Assembly (NCBI GenBank): GCA_965115825.1
Contig: OZ220464.1
Coordinates: 3,201,670-3,265,669, forward strand
DNA length: 64,000 bases
Direction of reading: 5' to 3'
Source: Bin87 sp965115825
GTDB taxonomy: Bacteria; Chloroflexota; Dehalococcoidia; Lucifugimonadales; UBA3495
Below, piece after piece: positions 31,462-38,192 of this stretch; position 1 is the first letter of the stretch, and every line of letters starts with the position of its first letter. Made by a program: the position numbers and the translations under genes. The notes under the pieces are model-generated. The model was not told the origin of the DNA, ran no database searches, and was given only the letters and a program-made list of their open reading frames with translations.

Positions 31462-31791
31462 ATGCCCGCTCACCTGGAAATTACGCCGGAAGCCGTCCGG
31501 TTCATCCGCAGCCGCGGCGGCCAGGCCGTGATTGATCTGATTTGCTGGAAGGGTTGAACCGGCGAATCCGTTGAGGTATCGGTCGATACCAACGCGCGCC
31601 GCCGCCGGAACCTGGACGCCTATGAGCGCGCCGGCCAGGACGGCGTTGATATTCTGCTCGCGCCTGGGATCGCCGACTACGCGGAGCGGGTGGACGTCTC
31701 GCTGAGCCGGTTTCTGCTGTTCCGCAACCTCAAAGCGACCATCGCGCTGCCGGATGGGATAACGCTGGGCCGGCGGGCTTCGCCGGTTTAA
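31462..31791 (+). CDS. Candidate selenoprotein (CC/Se-motif-like small protein) with in-frame UGA
   Basis: Reading from the ATG at 31462 gives 31 residues (MPAHLEITPEAVRFIRSRGG ... LICWKG), an in-frame TGA at 31555-31557, then 77 further sense codons to a TAA at 31789. The downstream part (TGESVEVSVDTN ... GVDILLAPGIADYAERVDVS) is protein-like and in the same frame. The N-terminal pattern, ITPEA-x-x-FIRSRGG then a strand ending in Cys/Sec, recalls the small CC/Se-motif (seleno)protein family as I remember it. A bacterial SECIS-like hairpin sits 23 nt downstream. With Sec the product is 109 residues, Sec32, near C28. It lies 7 bp after yqeK, in the same operon. The alternative is a pseudogene with a single nonsense mutation. 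The selenocysteine machinery is not in the window. Confidence 0.6.
31570..31593 (+). promoter_or_regulatory. Bacterial SECIS-like hairpin
   Basis: GGTATC (31575-31580), loop GGTC, GATACC (31585-31590) form a perfect 6-bp apical stem. A two-base bulge on the 5' side separates it from GTT/AAC below. The E. coli fdhF SECIS also has a GGUC apical loop and a 5'-side bulge. The loop begins 23 nt after the UGA, in the usual range. Confidence 0.6.
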
Positions 31792-32467
31792 TCCGCCTGG
31801 GTGGGCAGCAGCTCGGCTATGCGGCAGGCGAACCCGGGCAGGTAGTCAGCGCCGTCCAGGGTGTCATCCTCGGTCAGGGTATGCGGCGGCGCGTCAGGGG
31901 TGTGCAGGGTGAGGGTGCGGGCGTCGATGTCAATGACCCAGACGGCTTTGCCGCCGGCGCTGAGGTATTCGTTGACTTTCTGAGCGATTTCGGCGGGGGT
32001 ATTGCTGTCGGAGAGTATTTCTACGGCGAGGTCGGGAGCGCCGTTGTAGAGCATACCGAAGAGTTCGGGGCGGCCTAAGCGGGCATTGGACACGAAGGAG
32101 ACATCGGGCATCCGGGAGGTGGCGGGAGAAGCCGGGCCGGTAACATAGCCTCGATTGCTGCCGTACACCCGCCCCAAGTTATGGTTGTCAACGTGAATGT
32201 CCAGGTGGCGGCCGGTTCGGATTACGGTTCTCTCGTGTTCTTCTGAAGCTGCCATCTGTTCGACCAGGGCTCCTTTGACCAGCTCGTAGCGGGGGTGTTT
32301 GGGCAGGGCGGCGTACTTTTCCAGCGTAACCGGCGGGGCGGCGACGGTTTGTTGCGTAGCCATGGCAAACCTCCGTGTCGTTTTGCCTGTGGTCTGTACG
32401 GCGGCGGCTAGCGGGCGTAGCGGTAGCCGGCCGGGGTCCGGGCGCAGTTGAGGCGGCGGTTCAGGCG
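31787..32467. repeat. Tandem segmental duplication, unit A (682 bp)
   Basis: The unit contains Uma2 copy A plus about 60 bp (32408-32467) identical to the 3' end of the MoxR gene. It is the left member of a direct tandem repeat with offset 682 bp; identity is very high apart from 32183-32236. Confidence 0.85.
31788..32363 (-). CDS. Uma2-family putative endonuclease, copy A
   Basis: The 191-residue Uma2/DUF820 protein has a restriction-endonuclease-like fold: YELVKGALVEQM, GYVTGPASPATSRMPDVSFV, then the catalytic-type ...APDLAVEILSDSNTPAEIAQKV, where D and E-x-L/S are the PD-(D/E)xK-like residues, and KAVWVIDID near the end. The function of Uma2 proteins is largely unknown; they are common in Cyanobacteria and Chloroflexota, often in many copies. 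It is nearly identical to the gene at 32470 except for residues ~46-60. Its stop overlaps the stop of the candidate selenoprotein tail to tail. Confidence 0.85.
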   Translation of the reverse strand: MATQQTVAAPPVTLEKYAALPKHPRYELVKGALVEQMAASEEHERTVIRTGRHLDIHVDNHNLGRVYGSNRGYVTGPASPATSRMPDVSFVSNARLGRPELFGMLYNGAPDLAVEILSDSNTPAEIAQKVNEYLSAGGKAVWVIDIDARTLTLHTPDAPPHTLTEDDTLDGADYLPGFACRIAELLPTQAD

Positions 32468-33149
32468 ATTTAATCCGCCCGTGTGGGCAGCAGCTCGGCT
32501 ATGCGGCAGGCGAACCAGGGCAGGTAGTCGGCGCTGTCCAGGGTGTCATCCTCGGTCAGGGTATGCGGCGGCGCGTCAGGGGTGTGCAGGGTGAGGGTGC
32601 GGGCGTCGATGTCAATGACCCAGACGGCTTTGCCGCCAGTGATGAGGTATTCGTTGACTTTCTGAGCGATTTCGGCGGGGGTATTGCTGTCGGAGAGTAT
32701 TTCTACGGCGAGGTCGGGGGCGCCATTATAAAGCATACCGAAGAGTTCGGGGCGGCCTAAGCGGGCATTGGACACGAAGGAGACATCGGGCATCCGGGAG
32801 GTGGCGGGAGAAGCCGGGCCGGTAACATAGCCCCGGTTGCTGCCGTACACCCGCCCCAAGTTATTAGGAAAGACGTGCGCTGACATAAGCCAGTTGACCA
32901 GCGATCCGGTATGTTCGTGTTTTTCCGAAGCTGCCATCTGTTCGACCAGGGATCCTTTGACCAGCTCGTAGCGGGGGTGTTTGGGCAGGGCGGCGTACTT
33001 TTTCAGCGTAACCGGCGGGGCGGCGACGGTTTGTTGCGTAGCCATGGCAAACCTCCGTGTCGTTTTGCCTGTGGTCTGTACGGCGGCGACTAGCGGGCGT
33101 AGCGGTAGCCGGCCGGGGTGCGGGCGCAGTTGAGGCGGCGGTTCAGGTG
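32468..33149. repeat. Tandem segmental duplication, unit B (682 bp)
   Basis: The right member of the repeat contains Uma2 copy B and the genuine last ~20 codons of the MoxR gene. Homology to unit A stops at about 33149, inside the MoxR coding region, which marks the duplication breakpoint. Confidence 0.85.
32470..33045 (-). CDS. Uma2-family putative endonuclease, copy B
   Basis: This 191-residue tandem copy of the Uma2 gene at 31788 lies exactly 682 bp away. Start, stop, catalytic region and C-terminus match with only scattered substitutions (for example GALV/GSLV, YLSAGG/YLITGG, PGFACR/PWFACR). Residues after EKHEHT differ completely for about 15 positions (GSLVNWLMSAHVFPN against VIRTGRHLDIHVDNH in copy A). 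The patch corresponds to a helix following the N-terminal strand in this fold. Copy B lies between the MoxR gene and copy A. Confidence 0.85.
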   Translation of the reverse strand: MATQQTVAAPPVTLKKYAALPKHPRYELVKGSLVEQMAASEKHEHTGSLVNWLMSAHVFPNNLGRVYGSNRGYVTGPASPATSRMPDVSFVSNARLGRPELFGMLYNGAPDLAVEILSDSNTPAEIAQKVNEYLITGGKAVWVIDIDARTLTLHTPDAPPHTLTEDDTLDSADYLPWFACRIAELLPTRAD

Positions 33150-34505
33150 GAGCCCTTCCAGCACGAACTCGACTGCCGACGCTTGCACTTCGGGCCGTCC
33201 GTCGTCTCCGGTGAGCTGGGACACGACGGACGACAATCCCTCGATATTGGCCAGGGCGGAGGAGTAAGCGGCAGCGGGCACATCGCTGCCGGTTTCCACT
33301 GCGTTGCCCAGGTCAAAGGAGGTTACGATGTCGTCCAGGTCGTCCACGTTGCAGTAGCGGGTGAAGATGGCGAGGGTGGCGCGTTTGGTGAGGTCATCAA
33401 CCAGGCGGTCTTCGCGGCCCTCGCCGAAGGTTTCCAGCTCAATCTTGCCGCCGAGGGAGGCGATGAGATAGGGCAGGTCGCTGACGCGGGGGCAGGCAAC
33501 GGTTTCGCCCTGGCGGATGCTGCGGCGCAGGGCGTTGCTGATGAGGGTTTCGTAGTTGGCGATGGACACGCGCACGCTGACGCCGGAACGCTGGTTGATT
33601 TCGTTGCTCAGGCGCGCCCGGGCCGTTACTTCGGCGACAATCTCGGTCATATAGGACGGCACGAACACCTTGTCCTCGTCGGGGAAGCGGTTGCGTTCCT
33701 GCTCCATTATCTCGATTTCTTCTTCAATAACGCGGGGATAGTGGGTATGAATCTGGGCGCCGTAGCGGTCTTTCAGCGGCGTTACGATGCGGCCTCGGTT
33801 GGTGTAATCTTCCGGGTTGGCGGTGGCTACCACGAAGACGTCCAGGGGCAGGCGAACGCGGTAGCCTTTTATTTGAACGTCGCGCTCTTCCATCAGGTTG
33901 AACAGGCCCACCTGGATGCGCTCGGCCAGGTCGGGCAGTTCGTTGATGCAGAAGATGCCCCGGTTGGTGCGAGGCACCAGGCCGTAGTGGATGGCGGTTT
34001 CGTCGGAAAGGTGGCGGCCCTCGGCAACTTTGATGGGGTCGATTTCGCCAATCAGGTCGGCAATGGAGATGTCGGGCGTGGCAAGCTTTTCGGAATAGCG
34101 CTGGTCGCGGGCCAGCCAGGCGATGGGGGCGTCGTCGGCCATTTCGTCAACGATGCGCCGGGCGTCGGGGCTGATGGGATTATAGGGGTCGTCGTTGAGT
34201 TCGCCGCCGGCGATGACGGGGATGTACTCGTCCAGCAAGCTGACCATGGCGCGTATCAGGCGGGTTTTGGCCTGGCCGCGCTCGCCCAGGAGGATGATGT
34301 CCTGGCCGGCGAGGATGGCGTTTTCCAGCTGGGGGATGACGGTTTGCTCGAAGCCGACGATGCCGGGGAAAACGGGTTCTTCGGCGCGGATTTTGGCGAT
34401 GAGATTGCGGCGGATTTCCTCGCGCACGGAAACGGATTGATAGCCGCTGCTGCGGAGCTGGCCGAGGGTGGCGGGCAGAGCGCTGGGGTTGGGGTTGGTG
34501 GGCAT
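33090..34505 (-). CDS. MoxR/magnesium-chelatase-type AAA+ ATPase
   Basis: The 471-residue AAA+ protein has Walker A LLGERGQAKTRL near 73-84, RGIFCINELPDLAERIQ (Walker B region with Asn-Glu, ~180-196) and the chelatase-clade insert VRLPLDVFVVATANPEDYTNRG. It resembles ChlI/MoxR-type regulators that normally work with a VWA-domain partner to remodel proteins or insert cofactors. No VWA gene is next to it: the downstream neighbours are the duplicated Uma2 genes, and the duplication includes its own 3' end. An AAGGACG-like ribosome site precedes the ATG. Confidence 0.85.
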   Translation of the reverse strand: MPTNPNPSALPATLGQLRSSGYQSVSVREEIRRNLIAKIRAEEPVFPGIVGFEQTVIPQLENAILAGQDIILLGERGQAKTRLIRAMVSLLDEYIPVIAGGELNDDPYNPISPDARRIVDEMADDAPIAWLARDQRYSEKLATPDISIADLIGEIDPIKVAEGRHLSDETAIHYGLVPRTNRGIFCINELPDLAERIQVGLFNLMEERDVQIKGYRVRLPLDVFVVATANPEDYTNRGRIVTPLKDRYGAQIHTHYPRVIEEEIEIMEQERNRFPDEDKVFVPSYMTEIVAEVTARARLSNEINQRSGVSVRVSIANYETLISNALRRSIRQGETVACPRVSDLPYLIASLGGKIELETFGEGREDRLVDDLTKRATLAIFTRYCNVDDLDDIVTSFDLGNAVETGSDVPAAAYSSALANIEGLSSVVSQLTGDDGRPEVQASAVEFVLEGLHLNRRLNCARTPAGYRYAR

Positions 34506-34633
34506 TGAGGCACGTCCTTATGGTTCCGGACCGTTCCGCCCGGTTTGCTTGATGGCGGCAGTATAGCAAACGGGGAGGATGGCGCTGATGTCGATTGACA
34601 CAGCAAGCATCGTTTGCCGGGCGAACCGCAACT

Positions 34634-34642
34634 TGTTAGAAT
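34634..34642 (+). promoter_or_regulatory. Extended -10 upstream of the 34691 cassette
   Basis: TGTTAGAAT followed by CGG, predicting a start near 34649 and a 42-nt leader. It matches the recurrent TGnTAnAATCgG pattern in this window. Confidence 0.5.
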
Positions 34643-34690
34643 CGGAGCCTATCATACGGCGCGCTGGCGCCGCAGACGGGAGGCCGCGCG

Positions 34691-35359
34691 ATGACTACTG
34701 AAGCGGAAACCCAAGGGAATCTCAACATGGCTGAGGATATCCCGGAAGATTGGGCCGCCGAGTTCAATGTGGGGCACATTATCATGGCGCCCGCAGACCT
34801 CCGACGCCGCATCGTACGCATGAATGACGTCAGGGTCTTTGCTATGGGCACCCATGAGCCGGACCAGGCTCAGGAAGACCAGCTTGATCATCTGTCGAAT
34901 CTGTCCACCGCTTTGGGACAAGCGGGGTATATCATTCAAGAGTTCCCTCCCGGCTCGATTGGAGTAGCGCCGGAGCGCATCGCCCCAGACGCGGCCGGCG
35001 CCTATGAGCGCTACCACGAACGCCTCGTTGAACTGCGCGAAGCCGCCGAGGAAGAAGGCATTGAGTGGAGCGAGGCCTCTGCGGAGGATTTCCGCGCTTT
35101 CGTCACCGGCAACCCCGGCTGGCGCAAGGGGTCTGTTGTCCTTATGGAGAACGGCAATCTACGCACCGTCTGGGATGACGACAATGACGACGATAGGCAC
35201 GTGGCGCTGCAATTTCTTGGCGATGGCCACGTCCAGTACGTGATTTTCAAGCGCCGCCCCGGCGCCGTCAAAGTCTCGCGCGTTGCCGGCGCCGACACCT
35301 TTGACGGGATCAAGCGTCAGGTTGCCGCTTTTGACCTGAGCTCGCTGGTGTACGCATGA
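34691..35359 (+). CDS. Conserved-looking protein of unknown function, first gene of a two-gene cassette
   Basis: The 222-residue soluble acidic protein has no signal peptide or membrane segment. The middle is helical and charged (YERYHERLVELREAAEEEG). The C-terminal part has an ordered, family-like look: VLMENGNLRTVWDD, ALQFLGDGHVQYVIFKRR, SRVAGADTFDGIKRQ. I have a sense of having seen this C-terminal pattern in uncharacterised proteins but cannot name the family. A GGGAGG site sits 7 bp before the ATG. Its TGA overlaps the next ATG (ATGA), so the two genes are translationally coupled and probably work together. Confidence 0.6.
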   Translation: MTTEAETQGNLNMAEDIPEDWAAEFNVGHIIMAPADLRRRIVRMNDVRVFAMGTHEPDQAQEDQLDHLSNLSTALGQAGYIIQEFPPGSIGVAPERIAPDAAGAYERYHERLVELREAAEEEGIEWSEASAEDFRAFVTGNPGWRKGSVVLMENGNLRTVWDDDNDDDRHVALQFLGDGHVQYVIFKRRPGAVKVSRVAGADTFDGIKRQVAAFDLSSLVYA

Positions 35360-35803
35360 CGGCGGATTTCCCGGAAGATAGCGACAACATCGTTCGTTAT
35401 GTCGGTTATTCACAAATCAGGGAAAACGGTCGGATTGACGGCGCGGCATTTTGCAGACGGCTTAATGAGGGTGGGTTATCCGTCAACTTGCTGGAGTTTT
35501 TTGCCGATCTTGCCAAGCCGCAGCAAGTTTCCGGAGTCAGGAAGGTGATTCATCGCACGCTGGGAAGGCAGGCTATCTTCGCGGAATTGAACATTGGCGA
35601 CGTCAAACAATATCTCCGAGACGAGTTGCCGGATGTACACGTCATCAACACGCCGCAACTGGGCACTGATCGTTTTCCTGAGCCGGATCCATCGCACTGC
35701 GAGATTATTAGGATTGCCGCCGGCGGAAGCAGAAAGTATGGCACTCACAATCGGCGATATGATTGCCAGGCGCGTCAACGCCATACACCCCGCCGTACTC
35801 TGA
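35356..35803 (+). pseudogene. Second gene of the two-gene cassette, unknown function, apparently frameshifted
   Basis: Read from the ATG overlapping the previous stop, the product begins MTADFPEDSDNIVRYVGY and continues GLSVNLLEFFADLAKPQQ, ELNIGDVKQYLRDELPDV, DPSHCEII. At about 35710 the coherent sequence moves to the +1 frame: GLPPAEAESMALTIGDMIAR then RVNAIHPAVL and a stop at 35803. Staying in the first frame gives a basic, cysteine/tryptophan-rich tail running to 35895 into the neighbouring gene. A single extra A in ATTATTA explains this. It could be a mutation, an assembly error or (less likely) programmed frameshifting. Without the shift the protein would be about 149 residues. Function unknown. 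Confidence 0.55.
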
Positions 35804-35883
35804 TGCAACGACCGCGTATCGTTTGGGTGTTCACTTGTTGGCGGCGGCAAATCAGATCTGGACGCTATTCGGCGGGCGCTGCG

Positions 35884-37380
35884 CTACTCCCGTAGGATGC
35901 CCCGGCGGTGTAGCTGCTCGCGCAGGTAGGCCATATCGCGGTTGCCTTTGATGGCGTTGCAGCTGTGGCACATCAATTGCAGGTTTCCGAGAGCGTCCAG
36001 GCCGCCCAGGGAGCGGGGGTGAATATGGTCTATGGTGAGTACGTGCAGGGGCAGTTCGTATTCACAGCCGGCACAGCGTCGGTTCTGGCTGGCGTACAGC
36101 AGTTCCTTGTCTGATTGAGGATTGGCCGGGATGAGCAGGGTCAGGTCGCTGCGCCGGGGCGGTTCTTGCAGGGCCATTGGCGTCCAGTCTTCCCACGGCT
36201 TTCCGTCGTCGCCGTTCATCGGTATCTGCAATTCCCGCCGGGCGCGCTGCGCCAGGACATCGGCGGCCTGCGGGAGCTTGTCAATGCCAATCCACTGGCG
36301 GCCCAGCTTTTCGGCGGCGATGCAGGCAGTGGCGCAGCCGCAGAACGGGTCGAGTACCAAGTCGCCAGGGTTGGAGGAGGCTTTGATGATACGTTCCAGC
36401 AGGGCTACCGGCTTTTGCGTGCGCCAGCCGGTGCGTTCACTTGACCATGCGCTGACCGGGCGAATGTCCAGCCACTGGTCAGTAGGGGCCTGGCCGGGGT
36501 TTTCCGCAAGGTAGCGCTTAAGGCGGGGTATGTTGCCATCAGCGGGATAGGCGATTAGGCCGGCGGCGTCGAGCGCGTCCAGCCGGGCTAACGGACTCGT
36601 GATGTTCCGGTATCCTGGAATAACGTTTTCTTCAATCCAGGCGGCGTAACGCCCGGCCAGCGGCGCGTTCCACTGCCGTCCACGCAGATTTGGGTCATAG
36701 CCGCGCCAGGGCTGCCCGGTTTCGCCCGCGCCCAAGCGTGGGGCAGTGAGGTCTCCGAGCTGGTATTTCCCCCGCTCGTCTTCGAAGCGGTAGAACCGTT
36801 CCACGTAATCGCTGTCCAGTGGAACCCGAACCTCAGCGACGTTTATGGAGCTGCGCCGACTGTAGAAGAGGATATTGTCGGTGACTCTGCCAAAGGTACG
36901 GGAGTCGTTGTGCGCCGAAGTCCGTTTCCAACTAATCGCCGCCCGATGATGCTGCCAGCCGAACAGCGCGTCCATGATAGTTTTGAGATAATGGACTGCG
37001 GTATCGTCGCAGTGCAGGTAGATGCTGCCGGTGGGTTTCAATACGCGGTGCAGTTCCAGCAGGCGGATGCTCATGAAGGTGAGGTAGCCGGCCATGCTCT
37101 CGCCGTGCGCCAGTTTGGCGCCGTTGATAAGGTGGAAAAGCGACGGCCGGCGGAACTCAATCTCATCAATCCATTCGGCCTTCATGTCGTCCAGCGTCCA
37201 GACGTCATCGAACTCGGCGCCCCGGGCCTCGCTGTCCAAGGGCGCGGCGTAGGTGCGGTTGGAGTTGAAGGGAGGGTCGAGGTAGATGAGGTCGACGCAC
37301 TGGGAGTTGATGCCGCGCAGGATGTCGAGGTTGTCGCCGGTGAAAATGGTTCGGCTAGGGACGTTGCAGGCGCTGGGCAT
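35884..37380 (-). CDS. DNA methyltransferase fused to an HNH endonuclease
   Basis: The 498-residue protein has two parts. Residues ~10-375 are a beta-class amino-methyltransferase (N6-adenine or N4-cytosine): the catalytic motif DPPFNSNRTY comes first at 35-44 and the SAM-binding DPFCGCATACIAAEKLGR later (~343-360), with TQKPVALLERII before it. Residues ~420-490 are an HNH domain: RCAGCEYELPLHVLTIDHIHPRSLGG would be the beta-beta-metal core, with the His pair DHIHPRS and zinc-type Cys pairs CAGC and CHSC, and GNLQLMCHSCNAIKGNRD. This gives one polypeptide with both modifying and cutting potential. Whether the HNH part cleaves unmodified DNA (R-M) or methylated DNA is not visible. It is convergent with the unknown cassette. 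Confidence 0.8.
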   Translation of the reverse strand: MPSACNVPSRTIFTGDNLDILRGINSQCVDLIYLDPPFNSNRTYAAPLDSEARGAEFDDVWTLDDMKAEWIDEIEFRRPSLFHLINGAKLAHGESMAGYLTFMSIRLLELHRVLKPTGSIYLHCDDTAVHYLKTIMDALFGWQHHRAAISWKRTSAHNDSRTFGRVTDNILFYSRRSSINVAEVRVPLDSDYVERFYRFEDERGKYQLGDLTAPRLGAGETGQPWRGYDPNLRGRQWNAPLAGRYAAWIEENVIPGYRNITSPLARLDALDAAGLIAYPADGNIPRLKRYLAENPGQAPTDQWLDIRPVSAWSSERTGWRTQKPVALLERIIKASSNPGDLVLDPFCGCATACIAAEKLGRQWIGIDKLPQAADVLAQRARRELQIPMNGDDGKPWEDWTPMALQEPPRRSDLTLLIPANPQSDKELLYASQNRRCAGCEYELPLHVLTIDHIHPRSLGGLDALGNLQLMCHSCNAIKGNRDMAYLREQLHRRGILRE

Positions 37381-37453
37381 GAGGATACCTCCGTCATCAG
37401 CCTAACACTGCCGCTTGAGAGGGGGCAACGGCCTGACGTCACGATGCAGGGGG

Positions 37454-37888
37454 CTACTTGCCGATGGAACGGCGGAGGATGGCGACGGCGGCGGCGGCGT
37501 CAATATCGCCGGGGGAGATGGCGGCGCCGCCGCCGGCGTCGCGCAGGGCGGTTTCGGCGGTCTGGGAGGTGAAGGATTCGTCAACGGTGAGTATCGGGAT
37601 GTCGGCGGCGCGTTCCAGGGTGCGGACCAGGGCGGCGGTTTTGCGGGCCTGCTCGCCGATGCGGCCGTGGGCGTCGTAGGGGATGCCGACGACGATGGCT
37701 GCGGCGTCCCGCTGCGCCGCGGCGTCCAGGATGGCGGCGATGTCGGCGCGACGGTTGCGTCGCAGGAGGTGGCCGATGGGCAGTATCAGCTCGCCGGGCG
37801 GGATGCTGACGGCCAGGCCGATGCGTCGGTCACCAACGTCCAGGGCGAGGAGGCGGCCGGCGCGGGCGAGGCGGGCGACGGTTGGCAT
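37454..37888 (-). CDS. ruvX: Putative pre-16S rRNA nuclease / Holliday-junction resolvase-like RuvX (YqgF)
   Basis: The 144-residue YqgF-family protein with RNase H fold shows the N-terminal metal motif LLALDVGDRRIGLAVS, VVGIPY, the second acidic patch ILTVDESFTSQTAE and a final DIDAAAAVAIL (Asp). YqgF matures the 5' end of 16S rRNA. The ATG at 37888 is closest to the expected N-terminus; 37927 would add 13 atypical residues overlapping the preceding gene. It follows alaS and a small membrane-protein gene on the same strand, and alaS-ruvX proximity is common. Confidence 0.85.
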   Translation of the reverse strand: MPTVARLARAGRLLALDVGDRRIGLAVSIPPGELILPIGHLLRRNRRADIAAILDAAAQRDAAAIVVGIPYDAHGRIGEQARKTAALVRTLERAADIPILTVDESFTSQTAETALRDAGGGAAISPGDIDAAAAVAILRRSIGK

Positions 37889-37904
37889 CGCTCCACTTTT
37901 ATGA

Positions 37905-38129
37905 TTATTGGAGGCCGACCCAAGCAATGATAAGGACTGTGGGAACCACTAATGCTACCGCGGCAATCCAAAACCCATCGCCCTGAACTATACTGGCCGC
38001 AATTAATATCGCTGGAATACCGATAAGCGCACCGACAAGCATCGTGGCATAGACCTTAGCGGCAAGAGGATTCTGCCGGTGTTCCCGACGGTATGTAATG
38101 AGGATTCTCTGTAGTATCAACTTCATCAT
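37905..38129 (-). CDS. Small two-helix membrane protein
   Basis: The 74-residue protein has a basic N-terminus (LILQRILITYRREHRQNP) and two hydrophobic segments separated by a short polar turn (SIVQGDG). It sits between alaS and ruvX, 16 bp before ruvX. The ATG at 38129 (or 38126) is chosen; 38168 would add 13 upstream residues. No family is recognised. In Firmicutes a small protein (IreB) occupies this position but is soluble, so this is not an obvious homologue. Confidence 0.55.
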   Translation of the reverse strand: MMKLILQRILITYRREHRQNPLAAKVYATMLVGALIGIPAILIAASIVQGDGFWIAAVALVVPTVLIIAWVGLQ

Positions 38130-38192
38130 TTTATTGTACACCGGAAGGAAGCGTTTTGGAACCACCAAAGAGGGGGGTGAGGGATGGCTGGG

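Noticed and set aside
33057..34508. 483-residue plus-strand ORF opposite the MoxR gene
   Set aside because: Gly/Val/Asp-rich shadow of a high-GC gene on the other strand; no domain, and the minus frame is a clear MoxR.
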